Part shown: positions 9,852 through 18,800 of the stretch, piece by piece
How the letters are laid out: each line of letters starts with the position of its first letter
How positions within the stretch are numbered: the stretch's first letter is position 1
Source: Catalinimonas niigatensis
GTDB lineage: Bacteria; Bacteroidota; Bacteroidia; Cytophagales; Cyclobacteriaceae
DNA: 64,000 nt
Direction of reading: 5' to 3'
NCBI RefSeq assembly: GCF_030506285.1
Contig: NZ_CP119422.1
Span: 4,327,501-4,391,500 of the forward strand
Program-made: the position numbers and the translations under genes
The notes under the pieces: model-generated
What the model was told of the DNA's origin: nothing
Database searches by the model: none
The model's input: the letters and a program-made list of their open reading frames with translations, nothing else

Positions 9852-10826
9852 ATGAGTAGTATTATCAAGGAAATCCGCTTGCCTATTGAAAATGAAATGG
9901 GCATTTTTGAAAATAAGTTTCGTGATTTTATGAAGAGCAAAGTATTGCTGCTTGATAAGATCATGAGCTTCATCGTCAGGCGCAAAGGCAAGCAATTACG
10001 TCCTATGTTTGTGTTCCTTTCGGCCGGACTTACCGGACAAATCAGTGAGACCACCCATAGAGGTGCGGCACTGATAGAGCTCCTGCATACAGCTACCCTG
10101 GTACACGATGATGTGGTGGATGATTCCAATTACCGCCGCGGTTTTTTTTCTATCAATGCACTATGGAAAAATAAAATTGCCGTGTTGGTAGGGGATTACC
10201 TGCTCTCTCGCGGTTTGTTGCTTTCTGTAGAGCACAAAGATTTTCACCTGCTGGAAATTGTATCTAATGCTGTGCGTGAAATGAGTGAAGGAGAACTGCT
10301 GCAAATTGAGAAAGCCCGTAATCTGGATATCACTGAAGATGTCTACTACGAGATCATTCGCCAGAAAACAGCTTCTCTGATCAGTTCATGCTGTGGTGTG
10401 GGTGCCAGTTCTACCGGTGCTGATCCTGAAACTGTCAAAAAAATGCAGGCTTTCGGAGAAAAAGTAGGCATAGCTTTTCAAATTAAAGACGATTTGTTTG
10501 ACTATGGCACTGCAGAAATAGGCAAACCTGTGGGAATAGATATCAAAGAAAAGAAAATGACGCTTCCGCTGATCTATGCCTTGCAGAATGCTTCCTGGAT
10601 CGATAAAAAGAGAATCATATATACCATCAAGTACCAAAGCAATAAGCTGAGCAAAGTACATGAGGTCATTGATTTTGTAAAAGCTTCAGGAGGAATAGAA
10701 TACGCCACCCAGGCAATGCATGAGTACCATCTCAAAGCACAGGAGATACTCAGTACTTTTCCAGATTCTGCTTATAAGCAGTCTTTGATTCGTCTGGTAG
10801 AATATACCATTGAACGAAAAAAATAA
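9852..10826 (+). CDS. Polyprenyl diphosphate synthase (long-chain, trans)
   Basis: 324 residues from ATG 9852; an upstream TTG at 9816 is in frame, but the family normally starts near MSSIIKEIRLPIENEM. The enzyme adds isopentenyl diphosphate units to an allylic primer to build the side chain of quinones, in this phylum menaquinone. The first Asp-rich motif DDVVDD is at residues 86-91, after the LLHTATLVH helix; the second is DDLFDY, preceded by IAFQIK. The conserved KGKQLRP near residue 45 binds substrate diphosphate. The residue before the first Asp-rich motif region is small (Ala81-Thr82), which is compatible with a long product, but chain length cannot be set by eye. The product would supply the quinone pool used by the nuo complex encoded further on. 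Confidence 0.9.
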   Translation: MSSIIKEIRLPIENEMGIFENKFRDFMKSKVLLLDKIMSFIVRRKGKQLRPMFVFLSAGLTGQISETTHRGAALIELLHTATLVHDDVVDDSNYRRGFFSINALWKNKIAVLVGDYLLSRGLLLSVEHKDFHLLEIVSNAVREMSEGELLQIEKARNLDITEDVYYEIIRQKTASLISSCCGVGASSTGADPETVKKMQAFGEKVGIAFQIKDDLFDYGTAEIGKPVGIDIKEKKMTLPLIYALQNASWIDKKRIIYTIKYQSNKLSKVHEVIDFVKASGGIEYATQAMHEYHLKAQEILSTFPDSAYKQSLIRLVEYTIERKK

Positions 10827-10958
10827 GGGTACTTCCTTGTATATTAACTTTTTTCTCTTTTCATCAAGTAGGACAAAATAGAGTCTTTATACCTACAAAA
10901 ACACTACAAAATGAGGATTGAAATAAAAAGAAAGTCATGATAATTTTGAGCAGAGTTC

Positions 10959-11546
10959 ATGAGCAGCCCTATACCTAATTTGAAAGCATACCTATCAAAT
11001 GTCTTTACCTCCATAGGAACAAGGTCCTTTCGTTTCCGTAGGAGGATGGTGATGCTTAAGTCCAGAGTAATCATGGGGGTGTATTTGACAATTTCAGTTC
11101 TGACCATTTTATTGATTACTCTACTGATGGGTTTTCCTAAACCCTCCCCTGAATCTACCTCTCATGCTTTGGCCAAATTAGAAGATTACTGGGTTGCAGA
11201 ATCAGGACATATTACAAAAGATTATAAAAAGCTGCTTCATCTGAGCCAACTACAGCTCAATATCCGTTCTCTGAGTAACAACAGGATGATTATCTATGCC
11301 AAACCTGCTTCCGAAATTTTGCCTCCATCGATCATACTGAAACTGCAACAGGCAGAGAACCTGACAGAAGGGCGGGTATTCCGTGCCATCAGTCAGTCTG
11401 ATAGCATCAACTTCAATATGATCCTATCACGTCATTATAATAAACTAACCTTGGCTTTTGCTATAGAAGACGGTCCTGCTAATGGCGAGTACGTATTCTC
11501 CTTCCTGCGACATGAAGGAAGTAATAGTGATTTATCCTCTTTTTGA
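10959..11546 (+). CDS. Hypothetical single-pass membrane protein
   Basis: 195 residues. A basic N-terminal segment (about residues 1-42, with RSFRFRRR) precedes one hydrophobic helix at about 44-60 (VYLTISVLTILLITLLMGF), so the bulk of the protein would be outside the cytoplasm (positive-inside rule). The remaining 130 residues are mixed alpha/beta without recognised motif. Starts at 10959 and 11040 are both ATG; the second would leave a shorter basic tail before the helix. Codon use looks like its neighbours. It sits between the polyprenyl synthase and an M1 peptidase on the same strand with gaps over 120 bases, so context says little. I do not recognise the family. Confidence 0.55.
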   Translation: MSSPIPNLKAYLSNVFTSIGTRSFRFRRRMVMLKSRVIMGVYLTISVLTILLITLLMGFPKPSPESTSHALAKLEDYWVAESGHITKDYKKLLHLSQLQLNIRSLSNNRMIIYAKPASEILPPSIILKLQQAENLTEGRVFRAISQSDSINFNMILSRHYNKLTLAFAIEDGPANGEYVFSFLRHEGSNSDLSSF

Positions 11547-11669
11547 CCTTTCTTTTTGGGAAAAAAACAAGCTTTTTCCGGTCTGAAGTGTTTCTCTTCT
11601 TTATATTTAGAATCTTCACGGATTTTTGTGGAGATGAACTCTTTTCAGAAAGCAATTAGTTAATTTTAT

Positions 11670-13550
11670 ATGAGAAGCAAACACACAATTTTAATCGCAA
11701 TCATAAGTCTTTTCTGCCTAGTTGGTATAGCATCATCCCATGCACAATCTGGGTATTGGCAACAAGGTGTAGAGTATATGATGGAAGTAGACATGGATGT
11801 TGATTCCCACCAGTTTGAAGGAAAACAAAAGCTGGTGTACAGTAATAATTCATCCGATACGCTCTTCAGGGTTTTTTATCATCTTTATTTCAATGCATTC
11901 CAGCCGGGAAGCATGATGGACGTTCGCTCACGCACCATAGAGGATGCCGACCGCCGGGTATCTGACCGTATCTTTTACCTAAACAATGATGAAATAGGGT
12001 TTCAGCGTATCCAGTCCCTTAAGCAAAACGGGAAAGAGTTGAGTTATGAAATGTCAGGTACTATTCTGGAAGTAACGCTTGACAAGCCTATCCTTCCTAA
12101 TGGCAAAGCTACCTTTGATATGGAGTTTCAGGGACAGGTGCCCTTGCAGGTCCGCCGCTCTGGTAGAGATAATGCTGAAGGGATTGCCTACTCTATGGCG
12201 CAGTGGTATCCTAAGATGGCCGAATATGACTATGAAGGCTGGCATGCCAATCCCTACATCGGCCGTGAGTTTCATAGCGTATGGGGTAGCTATGATGTAA
12301 AAATTGCTATTGATTCTTCTTATGTGATTGCTTCCACTGGCTATTTGCAGAATCCGGAAGAGATAGGGCATGGTTATCAGAAAGAAGGGCAAAGCGTAAA
12401 ACGGCCAAAAGGGGAAAAGATCACGTATCACTTCAAGGCAGACAATGTACACGATTTTGTCTGGGCTGCCGACCCTGATTATGAGCACACTACCGCCCAG
12501 GTACCCGGAGGTCCTACCGTGCATTTCTTTTACCAGGCAGATACGCTGGCAAAGAACTGGGAAATGCTGCCGGAGTTTACCGTAAGGGCTTTTCAGTACA
12601 TGAATGAAAATTTTGGCAAATATCCCTACGACAAATATTCGGTGATACAGGGGGGAGATGGAGGTATGGAATACCCAATGGCTACGTTGATCACGGGGCA
12701 TCGCTCTCTCCAGAGCCTGGTGGGCGTGACGGTACATGAGATGATCCACAGCTGGTTTCAGGGTGTATTGGGAACCAACGAGAGCCTTTATCCCTGGATG
12801 GATGAGGGTTTTACCTCTTATGCCTCCAATCGTACAATGGCCCATCTTTTTGGAGGAAATGCCAATGATCCAAGGATTCATGCCAGCTCTTACGGAGGCT
12901 ATTTTAGCCTGGCGGAATCAGGAAAAGAAGAGCCGATGACCACCCACTCCGATCACTACAATACCAATCGTGCATACGGGCTGGCTGCTTACTCTAAAGG
13001 GGCAGTCTTTCTGGAGCAGTTGAGCTACATCATGGGCAGGGAGTCATTTCAGCGAGGAATGAAGCGTTATTTCAACGAGTGGAAATTCAAGCATCCCAAT
13101 CCTACTAACCTGAAAAGAATCATGGAAAAAGAGTCAGGGCTGGAACTGGACTGGTACTTTGAATATTTTGTCAATACCACCCATACTATTGACTATGGCG
13201 TAAAGTCGGTAGAAGAAAGAGGAGAGAGCACCCATGTAACCCTGGAGCGCATAGATAAGATGCCCATGCCTTTGGATGTGCTGGTGACTTATAAAAATGG
13301 TGAAAAAGAACTTTTCTACATCCCTCTACGGATCATGCGGGGTGAAAAAGAAAATGACCTGGATTATTCACGGAGCCTTATGCAAGACTGGCCCTGGGTG
13401 TTTCCTACCTATCTGATGGTAGTTCCCCATGCTTTGAGTGATATTGAGCGTATAGAAATTGATCCTTCTTACAGAATGGCAGACATCGACCGTTCCAATA
13501 ATGTGTATCCCGACATGGAAAACACCCGTTTTGGCCAGGAAACAGAATAA
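11670..13550 (+). CDS. M1-family zinc aminopeptidase, secreted
   Basis: 626 residues with a signal peptide ending in SSHAQ, so periplasmic or surface. The N-terminal half is the beta-saddle domain of M1 peptidases. The exopeptidase loop appears as GGMEYP (residues 331-336, equivalent to GAMEN). The zinc site is His356-Glu-x-x-His360 (VTVHEMIHSWF) with the third ligand Glu379 (WMDEGF), the exact HExxH-x18-E spacing of the family. The protein removes N-terminal residues from peptides. No type IX C-terminal domain is seen; the end (DIDRSNNVYPDMEN) is polar. The typical full-length M1 enzyme has 850 or more residues, so this is the short form lacking the C-terminal helical domain, common in Bacteroidota. 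Confidence 0.93.
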   Translation: MRSKHTILIAIISLFCLVGIASSHAQSGYWQQGVEYMMEVDMDVDSHQFEGKQKLVYSNNSSDTLFRVFYHLYFNAFQPGSMMDVRSRTIEDADRRVSDRIFYLNNDEIGFQRIQSLKQNGKELSYEMSGTILEVTLDKPILPNGKATFDMEFQGQVPLQVRRSGRDNAEGIAYSMAQWYPKMAEYDYEGWHANPYIGREFHSVWGSYDVKIAIDSSYVIASTGYLQNPEEIGHGYQKEGQSVKRPKGEKITYHFKADNVHDFVWAADPDYEHTTAQVPGGPTVHFFYQADTLAKNWEMLPEFTVRAFQYMNENFGKYPYDKYSVIQGGDGGMEYPMATLITGHRSLQSLVGVTVHEMIHSWFQGVLGTNESLYPWMDEGFTSYASNRTMAHLFGGNANDPRIHASSYGGYFSLAESGKEEPMTTHSDHYNTNRAYGLAAYSKGAVFLEQLSYIMGRESFQRGMKRYFNEWKFKHPNPTNLKRIMEKESGLELDWYFEYFVNTTHTIDYGVKSVEERGESTHVTLERIDKMPMPLDVLVTYKNGEKELFYIPLRIMRGEKENDLDYSRSLMQDWPWVFPTYLMVVPHALSDIERIEIDPSYRMADIDRSNNVYPDMENTRFGQETE

Positions 13551-13577
13551 AACATTTTTGTTGAACATACTATTCTT

Positions 13578-13611
13578 AAAGGGCTGTAGTAATGCAGTCC
13601 TTTTATTTTTT
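13578..13611 (+). terminator. Rho-independent terminator after the M1 peptidase gene
   Basis: Left arm 13578-13586 (AAAGGGCTG) pairs with right arm 13595-13603 (CAGTCCTTT) with one G-T pair and an 8-base loop, followed by a T-rich tract to 13612. It lies 28 bases after the peptidase stop and just ahead of the glycosylase start. Confidence 0.75.
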
Positions 13612-13627
13612 TAAAATAAAACAAACA

Positions 13628-14413
13628 ATGCCCGAATTACCCGAAGTAGCCACCTACCAGACCTATTTCCATCATACTGCCTTACACAAAAAAGTGACAG
13701 ATGTCGTCGTAGAAGATGACAGAGTGCTTCTTCTGCCCACAGAAACATTACGAGAAGAACTCAAAGGGCAGACTTTTGAAAGCACCGACCGGATTGGCAA
13801 ACATCTGTTTGTGCAACTGAGTGGAGGCAAATACCTGAGCATACACTTTGGGATGACCGGGCGCCTGAAATATTTTAAAGACAAGGAAGATGCTCCTCGT
13901 TTTACCAAAGTCCTTTTCTCTCTGGATGATGGTTTTCATCTGGCTTTTAGCTGTCCGCGGATTTTGGGCAGGATAGGCATTACCTCCGATCTGGCGGAGT
14001 TTGGCAAAAAGAAAAAGCTGGGAGAGGATGCGCTAAAGATCAGCCGGGAGAATTTTGTTAAGAAACTGTCGGGAAAGAAAGGGCTGATCAAACCCTTGCT
14101 GATGAACCAGGCGACTGTAGCAGGTTTGGGTAACTGGATTGTAGATGACATGCTATATCAGGCGGGCATTCATCCCGAGACTACAGCAGCTCAGCTTACT
14201 GAAGAGGACATCATGCGCCTCTATGAAAAAATGCACTACATCATCAAAATAGCGATTGAGATGGAAATTCGCTACGATGATTTTCCCGATCACTTCCTGA
14301 TTACCCATCGGGAAGAGGGTGCTAAAAGTACTTTATATGATGGCGAAATCATCAGACTGGTAGTAGGCGGAAGAGGTACCTATATCTGTCCGCAAGGGCA
14401 AAGGCTACGATAA
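13628..14413 (+). CDS. Fpg/Nei-family DNA glycosylase lacking the zinc finger
   Basis: 261 residues. The start at 13628 gives MPELPEVATY, and after Met removal Pro2 is the catalytic nucleophile with Glu3, which decides the start over an in-frame ATG at 13592 that lies inside the upstream terminator. These enzymes excise oxidised bases and nick the strand by beta/delta elimination. Lys in GKHLFVQL is the conserved catalytic Lys; the H2TH helices cover the region around NQATVAGLGNWIVDD. The C-terminal finger keeps GGRGTYICP, including the Arg that contacts DNA, but three of the four zinc-binding cysteines are absent (TLYDG replaces the first pair, PQGQ the last). It therefore resembles the zinc-less finger seen in NEIL1-like proteins. 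Confidence 0.88.
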   Translation: MPELPEVATYQTYFHHTALHKKVTDVVVEDDRVLLLPTETLREELKGQTFESTDRIGKHLFVQLSGGKYLSIHFGMTGRLKYFKDKEDAPRFTKVLFSLDDGFHLAFSCPRILGRIGITSDLAEFGKKKKLGEDALKISRENFVKKLSGKKGLIKPLLMNQATVAGLGNWIVDDMLYQAGIHPETTAAQLTEEDIMRLYEKMHYIIKIAIEMEIRYDDFPDHFLITHREEGAKSTLYDGEIIRLVVGGRGTYICPQGQRLR

Positions 14414-14526
14414 AATGAGTTAATAAGCTTAATTAGACTTATATCAAATAAGCCTTTTTTCTAACGAAATGCTTGGGGTCAGGTTTATAAGTTGAATCAA
14501 GCATGTAAAACTTAAACACAAAAGTT

Positions 14527-14661
14527 ATGAATACGGATCAGAATGTAAAAGGAAAAGACGTGGCACATTGCCCGATTTGTGATGCTAATGCCGTAGAGCC
14601 ATGTCATGAACCCAAGAAAGACGATTGTCCCCGTGGTACGGACAGAAAAGTAGATCACTAA
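14527..14661 (+). CDS. Small cysteine-rich protein, putative zinc ribbon
   Basis: 44 residues, short enough to be missed by gene finders. The translation has the cysteine arrangement CPIC at 15-18, then Cys26-His27 and Cys34, with a charged middle (HEPKKDD) and no signal peptide. A CxxC plus Cys/His spacing suggests a single-metal site. It is bracketed by 113 bases upstream and by a good terminator 26 bases after its stop, so it forms its own transcription unit or ends that of the glycosylase. The regular placement and balanced codons favour a real gene. Function is unknown; similar small zinc proteins are often of no known role. Confidence 0.55.
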   Translation: MNTDQNVKGKDVAHCPICDANAVEPCHEPKKDDCPRGTDRKVDH

Positions 14662-14687
14662 TAACATGGATCATCAATATGTATTCT

Positions 14688-14718
14688 AAAAGGACTTCCG
14701 AGCAGGTAGTCCTTTTTT
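14688..14718 (+). terminator. Rho-independent terminator
   Basis: Arms 14688-14696 (AAAAGGACT) and 14708-14716 (AGTCCTTTT) are perfectly complementary with an 11-base loop and run into a T tract ending at 14718. It follows the 44-residue cysteine-rich gene. Confidence 0.8.
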
Positions 14719-14770
14719 AGTTTGATGAAAAAAACTAGATTTAGAAGGCAAACTAACCTATCAAAATTTT

Positions 14771-15166
14771 ATGAAAGTAACATCTCAATTATTGCAGCAA
14801 ACAGCTTTCGTGTTTCTTATGGCAGCCTTGCTGTCAGCTTGTGCTTCTTCTAAACAGGCAGCCAACAGTCCGGTAGGCACCTGGGATTATATGGTCAAAA
14901 ATACGCCTTATGGTGATGTGCAGGGACAAATGATGATCAGCCAGGATGATGATGGATATACTGGTGAAATACGTTCTAATAGGGGAACAATAAGCTTAAA
15001 AGACATCAGCATAGAAGGCAATCAGCTTAACTCAACGGCCATGCTGGATGGAACTCAACTGGATGTAAAAGGAACTTTTGAAGGAGATACCTTTACCGGT
15101 GAAATTTCTGCCGGAGGCAATGATACTTTTCCCATGACAGCTAGTCGCGCTTCAGGAGGAAAATAG
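14771..15166 (+). CDS. Small lipoprotein with a beta-barrel-like core
   Basis: 131 residues. The lipobox LLSAC sets the acylated cysteine at residue 24. The mature part begins SPVGTWDYMVKNTPYGDVQGQM and continues as short strands separated by Gly-rich turns (GYTGEIRS, LDVKGTFEGDTFTGEISAGG), a repeating 'G.W.....G...G...' pattern like that seen in calycin-type or C-terminal lipocalin-like domains. No catalytic residue stands out. It is convergent with lspA with a bidirectional hairpin between. I do not recognise a named family; a small ligand-binding barrel is a guess. Confidence 0.7.
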   Translation: MKVTSQLLQQTAFVFLMAALLSACASSKQAANSPVGTWDYMVKNTPYGDVQGQMMISQDDDGYTGEIRSNRGTISLKDISIEGNQLNSTAMLDGTQLDVKGTFEGDTFTGEISAGGNDTFPMTASRASGGK

Positions 15167-15170
15167 ATAC

Positions 15171-15205
15171 TAAAAAAGTAAGAACGTGATTTATCACGTT
15201 CTTAC
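15171..15205. terminator. Bidirectional terminator between convergent genes
   Basis: Arms 15178-15190 and 15193-15205 are complementary over up to 13 bases (core GTAAGAACGTG). An A run at 15172-15177 becomes a U tract for transcripts on the minus strand, so it terminates lspA best; it can also serve the lipoprotein gene, whose stop is 12 bases before the stem. Confidence 0.8.
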
Positions 15206-15214
15206 AATCATACT

Positions 15215-15862
15215 TTACTGATTCTCGTAATGCTGCTGAGAGGAAGTCTGTACTTCCCCAACTTCTTCTGACTCCTGCTCTTCTCCAAAGAATTTGTTCT
15301 GCATGACCAGAATAATAGCCACCCCAACAAAAATAGAAGCATCAGCAATATTGAAGATCGGCCAGAGTGCCATGTATTCTCCGCCCCAGATCGGTACCCA
15401 ATCGGCTACGCGGCCTTCCCAGATATCTACATAAAACATATCAATAACCTGCCCATGAAACCAAGGTGTAGAGGAATCATAAGGAGCATTATCCAGTAAG
15501 ACTCCGTACAATGCACTATCTATTACGTTGCCTATGGCCCCACCCAGGATCAGTGCTACTGACCACAGAAGGCCTTGGTGTACGCCTTTTTTTGCCAGCA
15601 TGTACAAATAATAGCCAATACCTACCATCGCCAGCAGACGAAAAACGGTAAGAATAAGCTTGCCGTATTCGGAGCCGATCTGCATGCCAAAGGCCATGCC
15701 CGGATTTAAGGTATAATGCAGCTTAAACCAATCTCCAAAGACTGGTATCTGCCCGACTACTCCCATATCCATGTTAAAATGAACCAGCAGCTTGACAGCG
15801 TGATCCAGCAGGATGATTCCTAAACTCAACAGATAATACTTGTAATAATTCACTGCTTGCAT
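15215..15862 (-). CDS. lspA: Lipoprotein signal peptidase II
   Basis: 215 residues, four transmembrane helices. The enzyme cleaves prolipoproteins ahead of the acylated cysteine in the inner membrane; this window alone encodes at least five lipoproteins. The catalytic aspartates are Asp115 (GNVIDSALYG) and Asp174 (FNIADASIFVG); the NPGMAFGM motif near residue 53 is also conserved. It is longer than the usual 160-170 residues owing to an insertion of about 40 residues between the two catalytic motifs (residues 121-165) that holds DIWEGRVADWVP, a known feature of Bacteroidota LspA. It lies 37 bases downstream of ileS, an arrangement found in many bacteria, so it is probably co-transcribed with it. 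Confidence 0.95.
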   Translation of the reverse strand: MQAVNYYKYYLLSLGIILLDHAVKLLVHFNMDMGVVGQIPVFGDWFKLHYTLNPGMAFGMQIGSEYGKLILTVFRLLAMVGIGYYLYMLAKKGVHQGLLWSVALILGGAIGNVIDSALYGVLLDNAPYDSSTPWFHGQVIDMFYVDIWEGRVADWVPIWGGEYMALWPIFNIADASIFVGVAIILVMQNKFFGEEQESEEVGEVQTSSQQHYENQ

Positions 15863-15899
15863 GTTTAATGAACAGGATACTAATAAATCCTATTCAATG

Positions 15900-18800
15900 T
15901 TAAGCCTCTATTTTAATACGCACTTGCTGATCATCCAGGTCTAATGAACTGGCATCAGGCAACTGATCTACAACATTCAGACTAAGCGCCTGAGTTTCAG
16001 TGCAAATGTAATCTTTATGCGTTTGCACTGACTCATTTAATAAATCCTCATTCTTCTCTATGCTGATTCTGATTTTATCCTGCACATCCAGTCCCATATC
16101 TTTACGCAGGTTCTGAATACGGTTGACCAGGTCGCGGGCCAGCCCTTCTTTCTTTAACACATCCGTAACCGTTATGTCTAAAGCTACGGTGATATTTCCT
16201 TCTTTGGCAACTGACCAACCCGGAATATCCTCCGAGCTAATCTCCACATCTTCCTCAGTCAGCACGATTGACTGGTCAGAAAGCTTTAGCGCATAGCGGT
16301 TTTCTCTTTCCAACTGGTTGATATCTTCCTGCCCCATCTGTGCTACCGCAGCACTGATCTCCTTCATTTTCGGTCCATAGGTTTTGCCCAACTTACGAAA
16401 ATTAGGTTTTATTTTCTTCACCAATACACCGGATGCGTCATCAATATACGCGATCTCTTTCACATTGACTTCCGAAAGAATAAGCTTTTCCATCGCACTG
16501 AGTCTCTCCCTGGACTCATTGTTCAATACCGGAATCAGCACCTTGGATAACGGCTGACGCACCTTGATCGTGTGCTGCTTACGAAGAGAATGTACCAGAG
16601 ATGAGGTGGTTTGGGCCATCTGCATCCTCACTTCCAATTCTGTATCTATGTGTTGGTCATCAGCTACAGGAAAATCGGTCAGATGGATAGACTCAGCCTT
16701 TTCTTTTTGAGTGATCCCATCCAGATCTTTGTAGAGGCGCTCCATATAGAAAGGGGCTACCGGTGAAGCCAGCTTGGCAATAGTGATCAAGCATGTATAC
16801 AGCGTCTGATAGGCTGCCTGCTTGTCCTTATCGTACTCTCCCTGCCAGAATCGTTTGCGGTTAAGCCTTACATACCAGTTGCTCAGGTCATCAATGGTAA
16901 AATCCTGAATAAGACGAGTAGCCCGAGTAGGCTCATATTCACTATATGCTGTCTCTACCTGCTTGATCAGGCTGTTCAGCTTGGAGATAATCCAGCGGTC
17001 GCTTTCGGTTCTTTCTACTAAAGGAACTTCGTCCTCAGTATATTTAAAACCATCTATGTTGGCATAGAGCGCAAAGAAAGCGTAGGTATTCTGTAAAGTG
17101 CCGAAGAAGCGGCGCTGTACTTCTTTCACTCCTTCTATATCAAAACGCAGGTTATCCCAGGGGTTTGCGTTGGAGATCATATACCAGCGTGTTGCATCAG
17201 GTCCATGTTCACCTAAAGTTTTAAAAGGATCTACCGCATTGCCCAGTCGTTTGGACATTTTATTGCCATTCTTGTCAAGTACCAGACCGGTAGACACCAC
17301 ATTTTTGAAAGCTACACTGTCAAACAGTAAACCAGCGATGGCATGCAGGGTGAAAAACCAGCCTCTGGTCTGGTCAACACCTTCAGAGATAAAGTCAGCG
17401 GGATAATTGGCATCAAAGATTTCTTTGTTCCCAAACGGATAATGCCACTGGGCATAAGGCATGGCTCCTGAATCAAACCAAACGTCTATCAGGTCAGGCT
17501 CACGATACATCCGTTCTCCACTTTCACTGACCAATACAATATGGTCTACATAAGGGCGATGCAGATCTTCTTTGGCCAGCGCTTCATTATTTTTCTGCGC
17601 CAGTTCCTGATCGTTGGCAAAAGCAGCGTTGGCTTTCTCTATTTCTTCTTTCAACTCAGCTACCGAACCTATACATTTTTCTTCCGAACCGTCCTCGGTG
17701 CGCCAGATGGGCAGCGGTGTTCCCCAAAAGCGGGAGCGACTTAGGTTCCAGTCTACCAGATTTTCCAGCCAGTTACCAAAACGCCCGGTTCCGGTAGATT
17801 CCGGCTTCCAGTTGATTGTTTTGTTCAATGCTACCAGACGTTCTTTAGCCGCCGTGGTTTTGATAAACCAGGAATCCAACGGGTAGTACAGGATAGGCTT
17901 ATCCGTACGCCAGGAGTGAGGGTAGGAGTGTTCGTACTTCTCCACCTTAAAGGCCTTATTCTCCTCCTTTAGCTTGATGGCAATCTTGACATCAGTGGAT
18001 TTATAGTCCGGATCATTTTCATCCTCATCATCGTAATTCTTTACCGGCATATCGGCAAAGTCTGTGATCTCGGCTACAAAACGACCCCGTTTATTTACAA
18101 TGGGAACTTCCTTACCGTTTTCATCCTTCACCATGATACCAGGTATGCCATGCTGCTCCAGCGTGCGAAAGTCGTCTGCACCAAAGGTTTTGGCAAGGTG
18201 CACCAGCCCGGAACCATCTTCGGTAGTCACAAAATCCCCGGCAATGACGGTAAAAGCAGGGTCAGGCAATGGCACATAAGGCATCAGTTGCTCATAACGT
18301 ACACCTACCAGTTTTTTACCAGGAAAACTATCTATAACTTCGTAGGGAATGAGCTTATCCCCACCCTTATAATCCTCTACTTTAAGGTCTTTTGCCTTAG
18401 GATTGAAGTAGGCATCCATTCTGTCTTTTGCCAGTATCACATTGACTGGCAGGAAGGTATAGGGGTTAAAAGTTTTCACTTTTACATACTCAATTTTTTC
18501 TCCCACGGCAATACCGGAGTTGGCAGGAAGTGTCCAGGGTGTAGTGGTCCAGGCCAGCAGGTAATCGTTTTCTGTACCTTTAATCTTAAACTGACCGGTA
18601 AGAGAGGTATCTTTTACATTGCGGTAACAACCAGGCTGGTTCAGCTCATGTGAGCTCAGGCCGGTACCATCCGCCGGTGAATAGGGTTGTATGGTATATC
18701 CTTTATAAAGAAATCCTTTGTCGTAGAGTTGCTTCAGCAGGTACCACAATGTTTCCATATAGTCCTTTTCAAAAGTAATGTATGGATCATCCAGGTCTAC

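Noticed and set aside
10904-11107. 67-codon frame on the minus strand
   Set aside because: Overlaps the start of the membrane protein at 10959 and has no independent support.
12054-12881. 275-codon open frame on the minus strand
   Set aside because: It lies entirely opposite the M1 peptidase, which has full catalytic motifs. The frame is a shadow of that gene.
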